From assembly GCA_030144725.1 (NCBI GenBank), contig JASKMD010000006.1:694418-758417 (forward strand): a DNA stretch of 64,000 nt, read 5' to 3'. The DNA is from Haematococcus lacustris (Eukaryota > Chlorophyta > Chlorophyceae > Chlamydomonadales > Haematococcaceae). Position 1 is the stretch's first letter. The number at the start of each line of letters is the position of its first letter. Below are positions 43,601 through 54,816 of the stretch, in pieces. The translations under genes were made by a program, and so were the position numbers. The notes under the pieces are model-generated. The model did no database searches. It was not told the origin of the DNA and saw nothing but the letters and a program-made list of their open reading frames with translations.

Positions 43601-46600
43601 TCAATGCTGCACGCTACACTGGCAGTGGTGATGAGTCTGGGCGCCACACACTACAGGTGACGCAGTGAGTGAATGGCGATGTGTGTTGCAGCAATGCTGG
43701 CATGATGGCAGTGACACTGTTTCCCACCAGGATACAGCGCAGCACACACGGCAATACGAGCTTGGCATTGCCCAAGGAAGATGATGGTGGTGTTGATGAT
43801 GATAATGTTGATGATGATGGTGATGACTAGGGCACCGCACAGCACACGTGTCAAAAGCAAGCTAATGCTGCCTGTGGGTCCTTTGCACTGCCATGCTCAG
43901 GTGGAGGCTCTACGCACCGAGGTGGGCCTTGCAGTGGAGCGCAGTGAAGCGCGGAGTGCTGAAGCCCGTGCTGCGGCTGCAGCTGCTGCAGCCAGCCAGC
44001 AGGAGGAGCTGGCTGGCCTGCAGCAGCAGCTGGCAGAGGCACACCAGCAGCTGGAAGAAGCGCTGGTGAGACTTGACAGGTGCAGGAGGCAGGTGCAGGA
44101 GCCCCCACCCTGCTATCCTACATGCATTTGCAATGCCTGCGTGCCAACCATTTAGCCTGAGGCAGCGCTTACGGACATGTAGTTGCAGCGCTCATGTCAA
44201 ACATCCACAAGTGTGGACTGGCACAGCTGTGCCTGCGCCTGGCACACACTAATGGTTGGTGTCCTGCTCTGGAGTTGTATTCTGTTCTAGTTCTGATTTA
44301 TTCTGTTCTAGTGTTCACCAGTGATCAGTGTTTTGCGAAGGCTGCCTTACAGATCCCTGACACACACTAGTGATCAATGTTCTCAGCCTGTCCTCTCACT
44401 CATGTCCTCGCCACGTTGTCCACGCTGCTGGCTCCTGGCTGGGCGCAGACCATGTCCCTACCGGTGGCAAGGCAGGTGGCAGGGCAGGGGCAGCAGCAGG
44501 CCCATGTGACCATGTGAAGCTGTGGACAGTATGGCAGCAGGGGCAGTGGCAGGGGAAGGCTGCCTCACAGATTCCTGGGAGGATGGACTTGCTGACCCTT
44601 GTGGCCCTTGTCTGGCTTACTCTGGCTCTTGATGAGCAGTGAGGAACGCTCAGCGCCTGTCTATCCGCCTGCTCTGTGACCGCAGGACAACTCCCAACAG
44701 CAGGCAACTGATCACGAGGCAATGGTGGGCGACCTAGAAGCGCAGCTACGCAAAGCAGGAGGCGAGGTGCGGCGTGTAACAGGGTAGGGGCGGGGCGGGG
44801 CGGCGTGTAACAGGGTAGGGGTGGGGCGGGGCGGGGCGGCGTGTAACAGGGTAGGGGTGGGGTGGGGCGGGGCGGGGCGGCGTGTAACAGGGTAGCCCTA
44901 GTGGCAGGCATAGCATCAGGGGCAGGCATAGCATCACCAGCAGCAGCAGCAGTAGCCATCACACTACCCTGTTCCAGGCACAATAGCCTAGCACTGTGGT
45001 GAAGCGAGGTTCAGGCATGGCTCAGCACAACCCAGCCACCAGGTGCCAGGAGCTGCAGCTGAGATCTGCTGTAAGAAGGGTTGTCAGTGGAGGTGCCTTG
45101 GTAGAACTATGGGGTCGCACTCCGCCTTTGCTGTCGTGGAGGGGACAGTATGTGTGGTCACACCCCACTGCTCAAGCCGTGTATCCATCACCACCCAAAC
45201 AGACACCTACCCCTGACCTTTGCCTTTGCATGAGGAATATGATTGTAGGTTCTGTTATCGTTGGTGCATCCTAAACTCAGCGTATGCGTCAGTAGGGATA
45301 CAGGCATAGGGATGTGCATTTGCATTAGGGTGAGTAGGGATACACCTGACCTGTGACCCTGTCCACCTCTTGGACTTTTGCGTGGCCCCCTCATCGCCTT
45401 CAACCCACTGCCTGACTATGGCAATGCTACTCAGGTGGACACTGCCCGCATGGATCAGCAACAGTGCCGGCTGGAGCTCCAGCAGCTGCGCCAGCAACAC
45501 GAGGCGCTGAGCTCATCATACTCGGCACTGCAGGTAACCCCATGGTGGGGTGCAGGGCTGCAGCTGGCCTAGCCACACCACCCAACGTCATCACACTCTG
45601 CTTGCAGTATGGAGCTGCCCCTGCTGCTGCTGTGCTGCCTCTCCTACCGCCCTTTCTCCTGCTGCTGCTCCCCCTCTCCCTGTCACCACCCCAGTCTGCT
45701 GCTGGGGCGGCCTACCTGTGCTACTGCCATCATCATCGCCATCCTTACAACGGTGGCAACGTTGCTGCTCCCGCTGCCGCTCGTGCTTTGGCTGCATACG
45801 AAAATCATGGTTGGTCATGCTGACACCACCGTCTACCAGCTATCAACCAAAACGATTCTACTGAGGCAGCTGGTGCTGCCAGAGCTGCTCGTGATGCTCC
45901 TGGCTGTGTCACAGGAGCGCAGCCGCCAAGCCGCTGAGCAGCAAGCAGGCACTGTGGATGGCCTGAAGGCAGAGTTGCAGCGAGCGCTGGAAGAGGTAGG
46001 CCAGCTGTGCTTTGGTTGCTGTGCTGCTGCTTCTGCTGCAGCCCTTGCCACGCCCCAGCACAAAAGCCTGGTTACAAGCCGACTCAGCTGCTGGTGATAA
46101 CATGGCAGGTTATGTCCCACATGTCTTCTGGTTTAGGAGGCATTGACAGTGGTTTGGTGTACTGTTGCTGGAATAGGGGCGGTGGGAGCAGGCCGTGCCC
46201 CAGGCGGAAGCTCCTTTCTTAATGCACGCCGATTTGCCGGAGTGGTCTTCTTTTTCTGTTGCTAGCATAGGTGACTTGACATTGTTATGCAACTACCTTG
46301 GGGCCAGCTCCTTTCCTTGCTCCTTCAGGCTTTGATGACACGAGTCCCACTGTTGCAGGCAGGCCACTGCTGCTCTGGTTGGTTTGATCTCATTCCCGTG
46401 GCATTCACGCTGCCAGTCCTGTCCACCACGGCGACTGCATAGGGCTGCATGCGCTGCCTGCCATGCTGACAGGCTGCTCAGGCCAGGGCAGCTGAGCGGC
46501 AGCGCCTAGGGGAGCAGAGCCGGCTGCAGGGCCAGCTGGATGCGCTGAGGGAGGTGCACTCACAGTGCAAGGTGAGTGCAAGTGCCTGCCAGCTGCTGGC

Positions 46601-49600
46601 TGTGGCTCCCAGGCACTGTCAGAGGCGGGCCGGGCAGCCAGCGCTAGCACAGGCTCAGCACAGGCTTCGTTCACCCTGCACTGGCACAGGCAAGCAATCT
46701 GATGAAGCGAGCAGCTTGCTGTCATCATTGTCCTTGCCATTGCCTGCCACATGCTCTTGTGTGAAGCTGCAGCACCACTGCTCCTTCCCATGGAGTCAGG
46801 TTGGCCTAGTGTAGGTGACCTGCTGGGGCCTCCCAGCACCCTTTCAACACCTGCTCGGGGCTTCAACACCTTGATCTCAACACTTGCCTGATGGCGGGCT
46901 CCAGCTTCATCACTCCTTTCCACACAAGCGTATATATTGTCAAGGTGTGGGCCTGTGGGCCATGGCTCGACAGCCACAGCCTATGTGTGAATCCTGCCCT
47001 GTGTGGATCTGCAGACCCAGGTTAAGGCATTGGAGGAGGGAGTGGCAGCGGCAGCACGGGACCGGCAAGCCGCCCTGGATGCCCAAGAGGCAGCAGCCGC
47101 CGGCTGGGCTGCAAAGGTGGGTCATTGCCACCATCGTCATCACATTGTCACATCAGTGCATTGGCATGCACCCGTCGGCATTGCTGCTATACACTTCCTC
47201 ACGCCACGGCCAAGGCTCTATGTAGCTGGACAGCCAAGGTGGGTGGCACTGGTGTATCAGGGCCCCTCTGGCATTATCAGTATGCACGTAGCATGGCAGT
47301 GTGTCCTGATGGTGGTGGTATGAGGGCTGTCAGCAGCGCCAGAGACGGATCAGTACCTCCACTATGCCACAGCTGCTGACCCTTGTGCCCACCGCACCTG
47401 CAGCCACTGCCTGGTGTATTGCTCATGTACTGCTATTGATGGGGTAGGTGCCTGCTGGGTCTGTCTGCACATCGGTTTCATTGATGAGTCTGCACTCAAA
47501 CACAGACCTGGCCTGCTTAGCCCTGATCTGGCCTGCTTAGCCTGGCTTAGCCTGCTCAGCCCTGTCCTAGCCTGCTTAGCCCTGGCCTGGCCTGCCCAGC
47601 TCTGCCCAGGTCAGCAGCATGTTGCTGTCCGTTTCAAGGACGCCCTACCTACCTACTGTCCAGCCTCCATCCTCCCCTTGACCAACTCTGGTCTGGCTGG
47701 GCTACATATGCTGCAGCCCCTAGCCGCTGTTGCAGGTGGAATATCTGGAACAACGACTGCGTGCAGCTAAGGGCAGCTTGGATCAGCAGGAGCAGCTGAA
47801 GACCCAGGTGGGCCACCTGCCTGCCCCTGCTCGCCTTGTGACAATGGGTTTGGGTCAGGTTAGGTGGCTGGCAGTTTTAGCAGTGCACACACGACTAAAC
47901 ATCACCGTGCTCAGCCAGGGTGAGGTGGTGTAACAGGGCCACGAGGAGGCTGCAGGGGTCATGCCAAGGTAGGGGCGAGAGGAGGTGATGGTGGTGGTGT
48001 GTTTGCCACACTATCCACCGTCCCATTGATGGTGATGGTGGTGGTGGCGTTGTTCCTGCTGCTCTTGGTGAGGGTGAGGGGATGGTCAGCGCCCCTGCTG
48101 CTGCCCCTGACCCGGTGACCCGGCCTCAGGTGTCGACTCTGCAGTCAGAGCTGGAGGCTGCCTCCCTGGTGGAGCAGAAGCTGCGTACTGAGCTGCAGGC
48201 CGCGCGTGCACAGGTGACCAGCTGCAGGGCCAGCAGCACCAGCACCAGCTCAGTGGCAGTGTGAGCAGGATGGAAGTTCCTGCGCCAGTAATGAGGGCTG
48301 AGGACTGGATGCCATGCTAACCTTGAGGCTGCAGCCTGCATCCAAAGCTGCAACCAAATGCACTGCCACCTCTGCTGCACAGCCACGCCTTTGTGGCTGT
48401 GACTCATGGACCTTGTATACCGTGATGCTGCACTTCCCTGACCTGGTGTGACCTGGTCTGACCTCCCCTGACCTGGTATGACCTGACCTCCCCTTCCCTG
48501 ACCTCCCCTCCCCTGACCTCCCCTTCCCTGACCTCCCCTCCCCTGACCTCCCCTCTCCTGACCTCCCCTAACCTTCCGTCCCCCGACCTGACCCGAACTC
48601 ACCTTGCCTGCCAAGCGCAGGCCAGCCAGGCCTCTGCCAAGGTGTCCACCGCAGACTCTCACCTGCAGGGCATGCGCGACACCATTGACCAGCTCACCAG
48701 CTCCAAGGTGATGCCCAGGCTCCTCTGCTCACCCGCTGCTGCTGCGACCAGGCCACATGGGGCTGCAGGTCCTCGGGTAGACTAATGAAGCACCAGCAGG
48801 GCTACATTGTGTAGGCCACCCCTCTCTTGCGCATGCTGCAGCGTCACCATGCATTTGCTCGAGCAGCATCAGGCTCTAGCTGCCGATGAGTTGGTCCTCA
48901 TGATAAGGTCCTGCTGCCTTTGAGTGTCATGAGATTTGGCATTTGGGAGATTTGTTTTTCTCTGACTGCTGCCACACACCTGGCATGAGTTCTGTCCTCC
49001 ATGGCAAGCTTCATCCTGCATAGTGTCGCTTGGCCAGCCATGTTCCCTACTGCCGCCTGCTGCGCCCATTCATTGCCCCCTGTGTCTGTGGCTCCACACA
49101 CCTCCACACCACACTGCTGGATACGGCTGCTAGCATTGTGAGACACATAGCAGCACTGACGTGGCTGATGGTGCCTTGTCCGCTGGGGTGCTGCCGCCAG
49201 GTCAAGCTGCAGACCGAGCTATTGGACCAGCTGGCGTCCATGAAGCGCAAGCTGGCCGAGGTGGAGGGTCACAACCAGCAGCTCAGGTCCTCTGCCTCTG
49301 CCGCAGCCCACCAGGATACGTACAGGAACCTGTCTCACTCCATTACGGTGAGCACTGCTCACGGGCTGCTCTGCTCCCCTCCATTGCCTGGGGAAGAGAT
49401 GGAAGGCTGTAAGGGGAATGCCGCTTAGGGAAGACTTGCAGGGCTGTTAGGGCAGGCACACATCTGTGCAGGGACCCTCAGTGTGCGAGTCTGTGCAGGG
49501 ACCCTCAGTGTGCAGCCGCCCACTAAGTGCCACTGGGTTATCAGTGGGGGCCACTGTTCCACTTGTTCCAGCACACCTGCACGCGCTTGGCAACGGTACT

Positions 49601-49966
49601 TCAGTGGGAGGCTACCCCTTGCATCTTCCCCTGTCGATGTGCTTGAAATGCCTCACGCGCATGGTATGTCCCGCCATGCCACGGCCGCAGCTAGCTCCTC
49701 CGTCACATCGACCTGTCTCTGCACCCCGGGCGCCCAGCCCATTGCCCATTGTTCGGCCGCCAAGCGCTGGCCTGGGCAGTGCGGCCGTGGCGGGTAGTTC
49801 TATGCGGGACCGTGCGCAAGCCCTGTACGACCGGGCGAGGATGGCCAGCCGGGCGCTCGGCTACGAGGACGAGAGCGAGTCGGACGGGGATACGGCCAGC
49901 CACTTCTTGCGCGAAGCAAGGCCAGCGCTCTCGTCTGTTGCGACCCGCCTCGCCGGACGGCGATGA
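40625..49966 (+). CDS. Long coiled-coil protein (5' end unresolved)
   Basis: At least 19 exons: 40625-40729, 40859-40909, 41023-41115, 41517-41600, 41979-42071, 42292-42387, 42487-42621, 42814-42942, 43901-44065, 44686-44766, 45435-45533, 45915-45995, 46482-46571, 47015-47116, 47736-47807, 48130-48213, 48621-48707, 49201-49347, 49691-49966. All are multiples of three and phase 0, giving about 690 residues. Nearly the whole product is heptad-rich coiled coil (AEERERDFREKLSSARSDQ, YELESRLLLAEERN, ELQQLRQQHEALSSSY, LASMKRKLAEVEGHNQQLR). The tail is Pro/Arg-rich, then acidic, ending RLAGRR. I do not recognise a named family; a centrosomal, basal-body or ciliary role is a guess. The donor at 40730 reads GCAAGA (a GC-AG intron). 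One intron carries a Fanzor-element end. Confidence 0.7.
43132..43369 (+). mobile_element. Solo 3' end of the Fanzor-like element
   Basis: Reverse-complement match to about 901-1150 over its full length, with a few substitutions and about 10 bp missing from the loop. It starts at the C-run that follows the stop codon in the intact element and contains no coding sequence. It carries a perfect 13-bp inverted repeat (TTTGAGCCGGATC at 43283-43295, complement at 43334-43346, 38-nt loop). It sits in an intron of the coiled-coil gene, in the same orientation as that gene. Confidence 0.85.
44770..44900. repeat. Minisatellite, about 40-bp unit (GTAACAGGGTAGGGGTGGGG)
   Basis: Three to four units of GGCGTGTAACAGGGTAGGGG plus GGGGCGGGGC filler in an intron of the coiled-coil gene. 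Confidence 0.8.
48425..48600. repeat. (CCTGACCTCCC)n-like array
   Basis: Drifting CCCTGACCTCCCCT repeats just upstream of a coiled-coil exon at 48621. Confidence 0.75.
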
Positions 49967-50464
49967 CAAGCATCATGCCTGCGCGGCCGGGGTGTGCTAA
50001 GCCTGTGTATCCAGCTCGACTGGCATGTCATTCATCTCATTCATCTGTCAGGTGTTGCTTGAATGCGCAAGCTGCCCGTTCAGCAGGTGTGGTGCTGTAG
50101 ACTAATGCAACACCCATGCATCCACTATGCAGCACACTCGAGAGAGGTGCTCGTGTGCAGCCATACGAGCACCTCTCACGATCACGAGCTACGTCTCAAG
50201 CAGCCTAGGATCACCCTGGCCCTTACCTCAGCCCAGCGCCTCCCCCTTTTTCTTTCATAGCCCTGGTGCCTTGGTCGGACCATGTCTGGTGTGAGGATGG
50301 ACCCAGCAAGCCACTTCCTTGGCCCCTTTATGGCTGCTGCCAGTCAATGGTCAGGGCTCGTGAGCTTGCCATGTTGACAATGGCCATGCGGACATTGGCT
50401 TGATACTTGAGCAAGGAGTTACATACAGATGACAAATGAAGAGAAAACAGATATCAATAGGTTA
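49967..50464. other. Intergenic between convergent genes
   Basis: No gene recognised. It contains a palindrome at about 50145-50178 (GAGAGGTGCTCGTGTG and its complement CATACGAGCACCTCTC), which could form a hairpin downstream of the coiled-coil gene. Confidence 0.45.
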
Positions 50465-53400
50465 ATCCAAGTCCTCCTCTACACCAGGACCATTGCACAC
50501 TGATGCCAAGCATCCCACACATGGTCCCTGACCGCGTGGCCTTGATCACAAGAGGTGGACAAGCACAGGCGGGTGCATGGGGCTTGTCTCAGCCAGCTGC
50601 CACCTCATGTGCAAGGAGTTGTGTTGTAAGGCAGTGGCAGTGTGCAAGACTATGGACAGGGAGCAGGCAGTCTCAAAAGGCAGCAGCCTCAATCCAGACA
50701 TTACTAGACACCACCTTGTGTGAGAACAGTTCAAATACACCGTTGCCCCATGTGGGCTACTGCAAGAATGATCAGTAAACAGCACCTCAGCCTCCCTTAG
50801 TGCCGAGTCAGCTGGGCAACAGATCTAAAGCGACAGAACAGATTGACGGGCTATGTACTTGGCACACTGGCCATGTCAAGGGAAGGGGCCAGGCGCTGGA
50901 GGGCAGGCCCCTCCCTACTCCACAAACGGGCCGCACTTGGGGCACGAGGCGGGGGCTGCAGGGCAACATGGCGCAAGCCAGCAGCACGTCAGCCCGCAGC
51001 CAGCCACAGCGCAGCAGGAGGCAGGCACAGGCGCCAGCAGGCAGCAGGGTGAGGGCAGGGACACTGCAAGCCTCTGAGGGGCGCAGGGCCCTGAGCCGGC
51101 TGCCCTCCCACCCAGCCTGTGAGCAAGCTATGGCCCTCACCTGAGCAGACGGTGAAGTCTGAGCAGTCGTCCTTGGTGTACAGGCAGCTCATGCCCACCA
51201 GGTGCTGCAGCTGGCCGCAGCCCTTGCCGGCGCTGCCACACACTGTGTAGCCCAGGCAGTAGGGCTTGGACCAGCTGGGCTTGCAGCCGCCAAACACCGG
51301 CTTGCACTTGATGGCGTCCAGCTGCTGCTGGCAGCGGGTCCAGGAGGTGGACACGACCTCCCCCCTCCCCAGCACCAGCGGGCAGGCCTGGCGGTCCATC
51401 TTGATCTGCCCGCCCAGCTTGTTGTCGTCACAGGGGCACTTGCCCCGGCCCGAGCAGGAGCCGTCATTGCAGCAGCAGCGCGACTCAGCGCAGGCCTTGC
51501 AGGACGGTTTGTAGCCATATGAGCAGGAGCAGGAGTCGCAGCCCTTGTGGGGGATGCACTGCAGCCAGGGAGGTGGGGCAGGCGGCCAGGCGATCAGCCC
51601 ACTGCACCAGGGATCAACTGCCCAGGCACCTCAACCCAACCAGCCTTTGCCCCATCAACCTAAACCAGCAGCCCAATGCTGCCCGACACAGCAGGTCAGA
51701 ACATGGTGCTGTCAGGTCGGCAGGGCAGGGGTGAGCCGGGATGCGTGTAGAGCGGAGCATGTGCCTATGCTGTGACTTGGATGACAGTGAGCCTTACCTC
51801 TGGTTTGGGGCTGGGTGGAGAGGGGCTGGGTGGGCGTGGCGAGGGTGGAGGGGGGCTGGGTGGAGGTGGAGAGGGTGGAGGGGGGCTGGGTGGAGGTGGA
51901 GAGGGTGGAGGGGGGCTGGGTGGGGGTGGAGAGGGGCTGGGTGGGGGTGGAGAGGGTGGAGGGGGGCTGGGTGGAGGTGGAGAGGGTGGAGGGGGGCTGG
52001 GTGGGGGTGGAGAGGGTGGAGGGGGGCTGGGTGGGGGTGGAGAGGGGCTGGGTGGGGGTGGAGAGGGTGGAGGGGGGCTGGGTGGAGGTGGAGAGGGGCT
52101 GGGTGGGGGTGGAGAGGGTGGAGGAGGGCTAGGTGGGGGGGGGTCAGGGCTGGGTGGGGGGGGGTCAGGGCTGGGTGGGGGGGGGGTCAGGGCTGGGTGG
52201 GGGGGGGTCAGGGCTGGGTGGGGGGGGGTCAGGGCTGGGTGGGGGGGGGTCAGGGCTGGGTGGGGGGGGGTCAGGGCTGGGTGGGGGGGGGTCAGGGCTG
52301 GGTGGGGGGGGGTCAGGGCTAGGTGGGGGGGGGTCAGGGCTGGGTGGGGGAGGGTCAGGGCTGGGCGGGGGGGGGTCAGGGCTGGATGGGGGGGGGTCAG
52401 GGCTGGGTGGGGGGGGGTCAGGGCTGGGTGGGGGGGGGTCAGGGCTGGGTGGGGGGGGGTCAGGGCTGGGTGGGGGGGGGTCAGGGCTGGGTGGGGGGGG
52501 GGTCAGGGCTGGGTGGGGGGGGGGTCAGGGCTGGGTGGGGGGGGGTCAGGGCTGGGTGGGGGGGGGTCAGGGCTGGGTGGGGGGGGGTCAGGGCTGGGTG
52601 GGGGGGGGTCAGGGCTGGGTGGGGGGGGGTCAGGGCTGGGTGGGGGGGGGGTCAGGGCTGGGTGGGGGAGGGTCAGGGCTGGGCGGGGGGGGGTCAGGGC
52701 TGGGTGGGGGGGGGTCAGGGCTGGGTGGGGGGGGGTCAGGGCTGGGTGGGGGGGGGGTCAGGGCTGGGTGGGGAAGGAGAGGGGCTGGGTGGGGGTGGTG
52801 AGGGGCTGGGCGGGGATGGAGAGGGGCTGGGTGGGGATGGCGAGGGGCTGGGCGGGGATGGGGAGGGAGGTGGAGAGGGGCTGGGAGGGGAGGGGAACTT
52901 CTTGCACGAGTAGTCACCTGCACACGCAATGCAGCGCTGGGTTAGACACGGCAACAGCACAGCCTGATGCAAGCCTCATGCCAACCTTGTGCCAGGCATG
53001 CACTGCCACATGTGACGTGCTGTTGACCCCACACAGTAGATGGATGAAGGTGTGATCTGGCGGGTGTGAGGTGGGTGGTCGAGCTGGCCACTGACCTTTG
53101 CAGACCACGAAGTGGTCACAGTCCCCGGTTGCGACGCAGGTCTTGCCCAGATATCCCTCGATCAGCGAGCAGTTGGCGTTGTCCTTGCACTTGGTGGTGC
53201 CGTAGCAGTTGACGAAGGTGGTGGGGTTGCAGTTGGCCACAGGGCTGCACACGACGTTGTTGCACTGCTTCCTGCACTGGGCGCGGTTGCTGCCGGTGCA
53301 GAAGTCGATGCACTTCAGCGGCTCGCCCATATTGTTTGCCAGGCAGCCCTGCGCCTTGCACGTCCCTGATGAGCAGCAGCACTTGGTGCCCGTGTAGCCG

Positions 53401-54641
53401 TAGTGCAGGAAGCCGCCGGGGCACTGCGGGGTAGGGCAGCAGGGCAGGGTCGACAGGGATGGCTCACAGCTGCGGCCAAGATGGCTGTGGACAGGCAGGC
53501 TGGAACCGGGGTGGACTACACAAGGGCAGCATGCGCGAGCAGGTGGGCTGGGGAGGAAAGCACATATGGGGCGCGCTGGCTCGGACAGTGCTCAGAAAGT
53601 GCAAGCCGACAGCAATGTGGGCGGGGAGGCATAGCAGGTCTCACCTTGGAGCAGTCATTGCAGGCGGAGGCGGCGGAGGCCAGGCACAGCACCAGCGCCG
53701 CGACCAGGAGCGACGGAGACAAGCCGCGAGGCCTGCACAGGGCAGCGGATGAGCGGCGGCAAGTCTCGGAAGCGCCGATGCGCCTCGACCCCACCCTTGG
53801 CGGGATGCAAGGCGATGTATGCAAGCAGAACAATGCTACGATGCGATGCGGAGGACGCTGTTAGCAATCTATTCGATGCCGCCGCGATGGGTCGTGTGAG
53901 CGTGCAAGTCTCGTTAGGTGCCGGCAGGGCTGCGAGGCGCGCTGTAAGGCTCACTCACCTCATCTTGAAGCCTTCACTGGCAGCCTGGTCGACTGCGATG
54001 CGCCTCAGGGTCGGCGGGACTCGCTAGGTGTTGTAGCCGGAGCGAGCTGCAGGGCTTTGATGCCTGCGTACTGATGCGCAAGCCTGCAGGTTGCTGAGCC
54101 TGCACTGGTCTCGGTCTGCTCTGCGCCTGCTTTTGTAGTCTCGTGAAACCAGATGTCTGGGCCCGGACGATTAAATCACACTTCATCACTGGAGCACGCC
54201 TCGAGGCGCATCATGGTGCGACTACGCTGGCGAGCGAGGCACCGGCAGCGCACCCGACATTTAGCCTTGGAACCGTTTCATCGACACTGAAACTTCGCAA
54301 GACAACGGTGGAAATTGGCAGAGCCGAAGGCCGGTCCCAGACTGAGCACCAGTTGCCTAGCCCCACCTGCCCTTGCCTTCAACACCTGACCCTTGCCCTC
54401 CACATACTCTTCTACTACTACCTTCCATTCTCTGCCACCCCTTCACAGCCCATCCAGCAGGCCTTTTCTTCTGCTTGCCCTACCCCTGCATGCCTTGTCC
54501 TTGCTGGCACAAATGCTGCTGGCTGCGGGGGTTACAAGCCTGGTAATCCGCCCAGCTACAACAGCACGGCGCTCAACGTTGTGCTGGTGGCCACAGCCAT
54601 GCTCACCACCACGTCGTGTGAAGGCCATACTAACCCATCTT
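50465..54641. repeat. Left arm of a large inverted duplication
   Basis: The reverse complement of 57253-62450 in order, at high identity (single-base differences scattered; not counted). It includes a complete wall-protein gene and its upstream flank. It is shorter than the right arm mainly because about 970 bp (right-arm 60230-61200) is absent. Confidence 0.92.
50915..53963 (-). CDS. Secreted Cys-rich/hydroxyproline-rich wall protein, left copy
   Basis: Exons: 53963-53959 (only ATG AG), 53732-53645, 53423-53096, 52917-51798, 51558-51141, 50955-50915. The product starts with a signal peptide (RPRGLSPSLLVAALVLCLASAASA, cut before CNDC). A Cys-rich domain (CPGGFLHY...CDHFVVC) follows, then a long SPDPPPP rod. 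A second Cys-rich domain (CIPHKGCDSCSC...CSDFTVC) and a short CPKCGPFVE tail end it. Compared with the right copy it lacks four residues in the first Cys domain and two whole exons (middle Cys domain), both in frame. The rod exon is not a multiple of three relative to its neighbours because of variable G-runs, so as written the frame breaks there. SPPPP rods are typical of volvocalean extracellular matrix glycoproteins; the Cys modules I do not recognise. Confidence 0.75.
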
Positions 54642-54727
54642 TATCACATGCCGTCTTTATTGTGCCTGTCTTTGCAGAGGCACTACTCATGAAACCCAAG
54701 ACATCAATGCAAAACATGAGGTGTTGA
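54143..54727 (+). other. Upstream-flank ORF, left arm (unproven)
   Basis: An open frame antisense to the wall-protein upstream region, matched by 57748-57098 (minus) in the right arm. Near the start the two copies differ by three single-base indels that together restore frame. The shared part ends with [20 protein letters not shown] and a hydrophobic stretch. It could be a real small gene or exon, or just promoter DNA with few stops. Confidence 0.2.
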
Positions 54728-54816
54728 CCTGTGAGGGTGTTGACCTGAGAGTGTTGAACTGAGAGTGTACCCTTGATGACTACAACCCCAATCGCTAATG
54801 CTTTTGCAGGAGAACA

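Noticed and set aside
43732..43780. Extra coiled-coil exon (DTAQHTRQYELGIAQ) after CCCACCAG
   Set aside because: Good acceptor and plausible peptide but no GT donor at its end.
51741..53055. Plus-strand Gly-rich ORFs opposite the left wall-protein gene
   Set aside because: Antisense of the proline-rich rod; the minus strand has signal peptide, Cys domains and splice sites.
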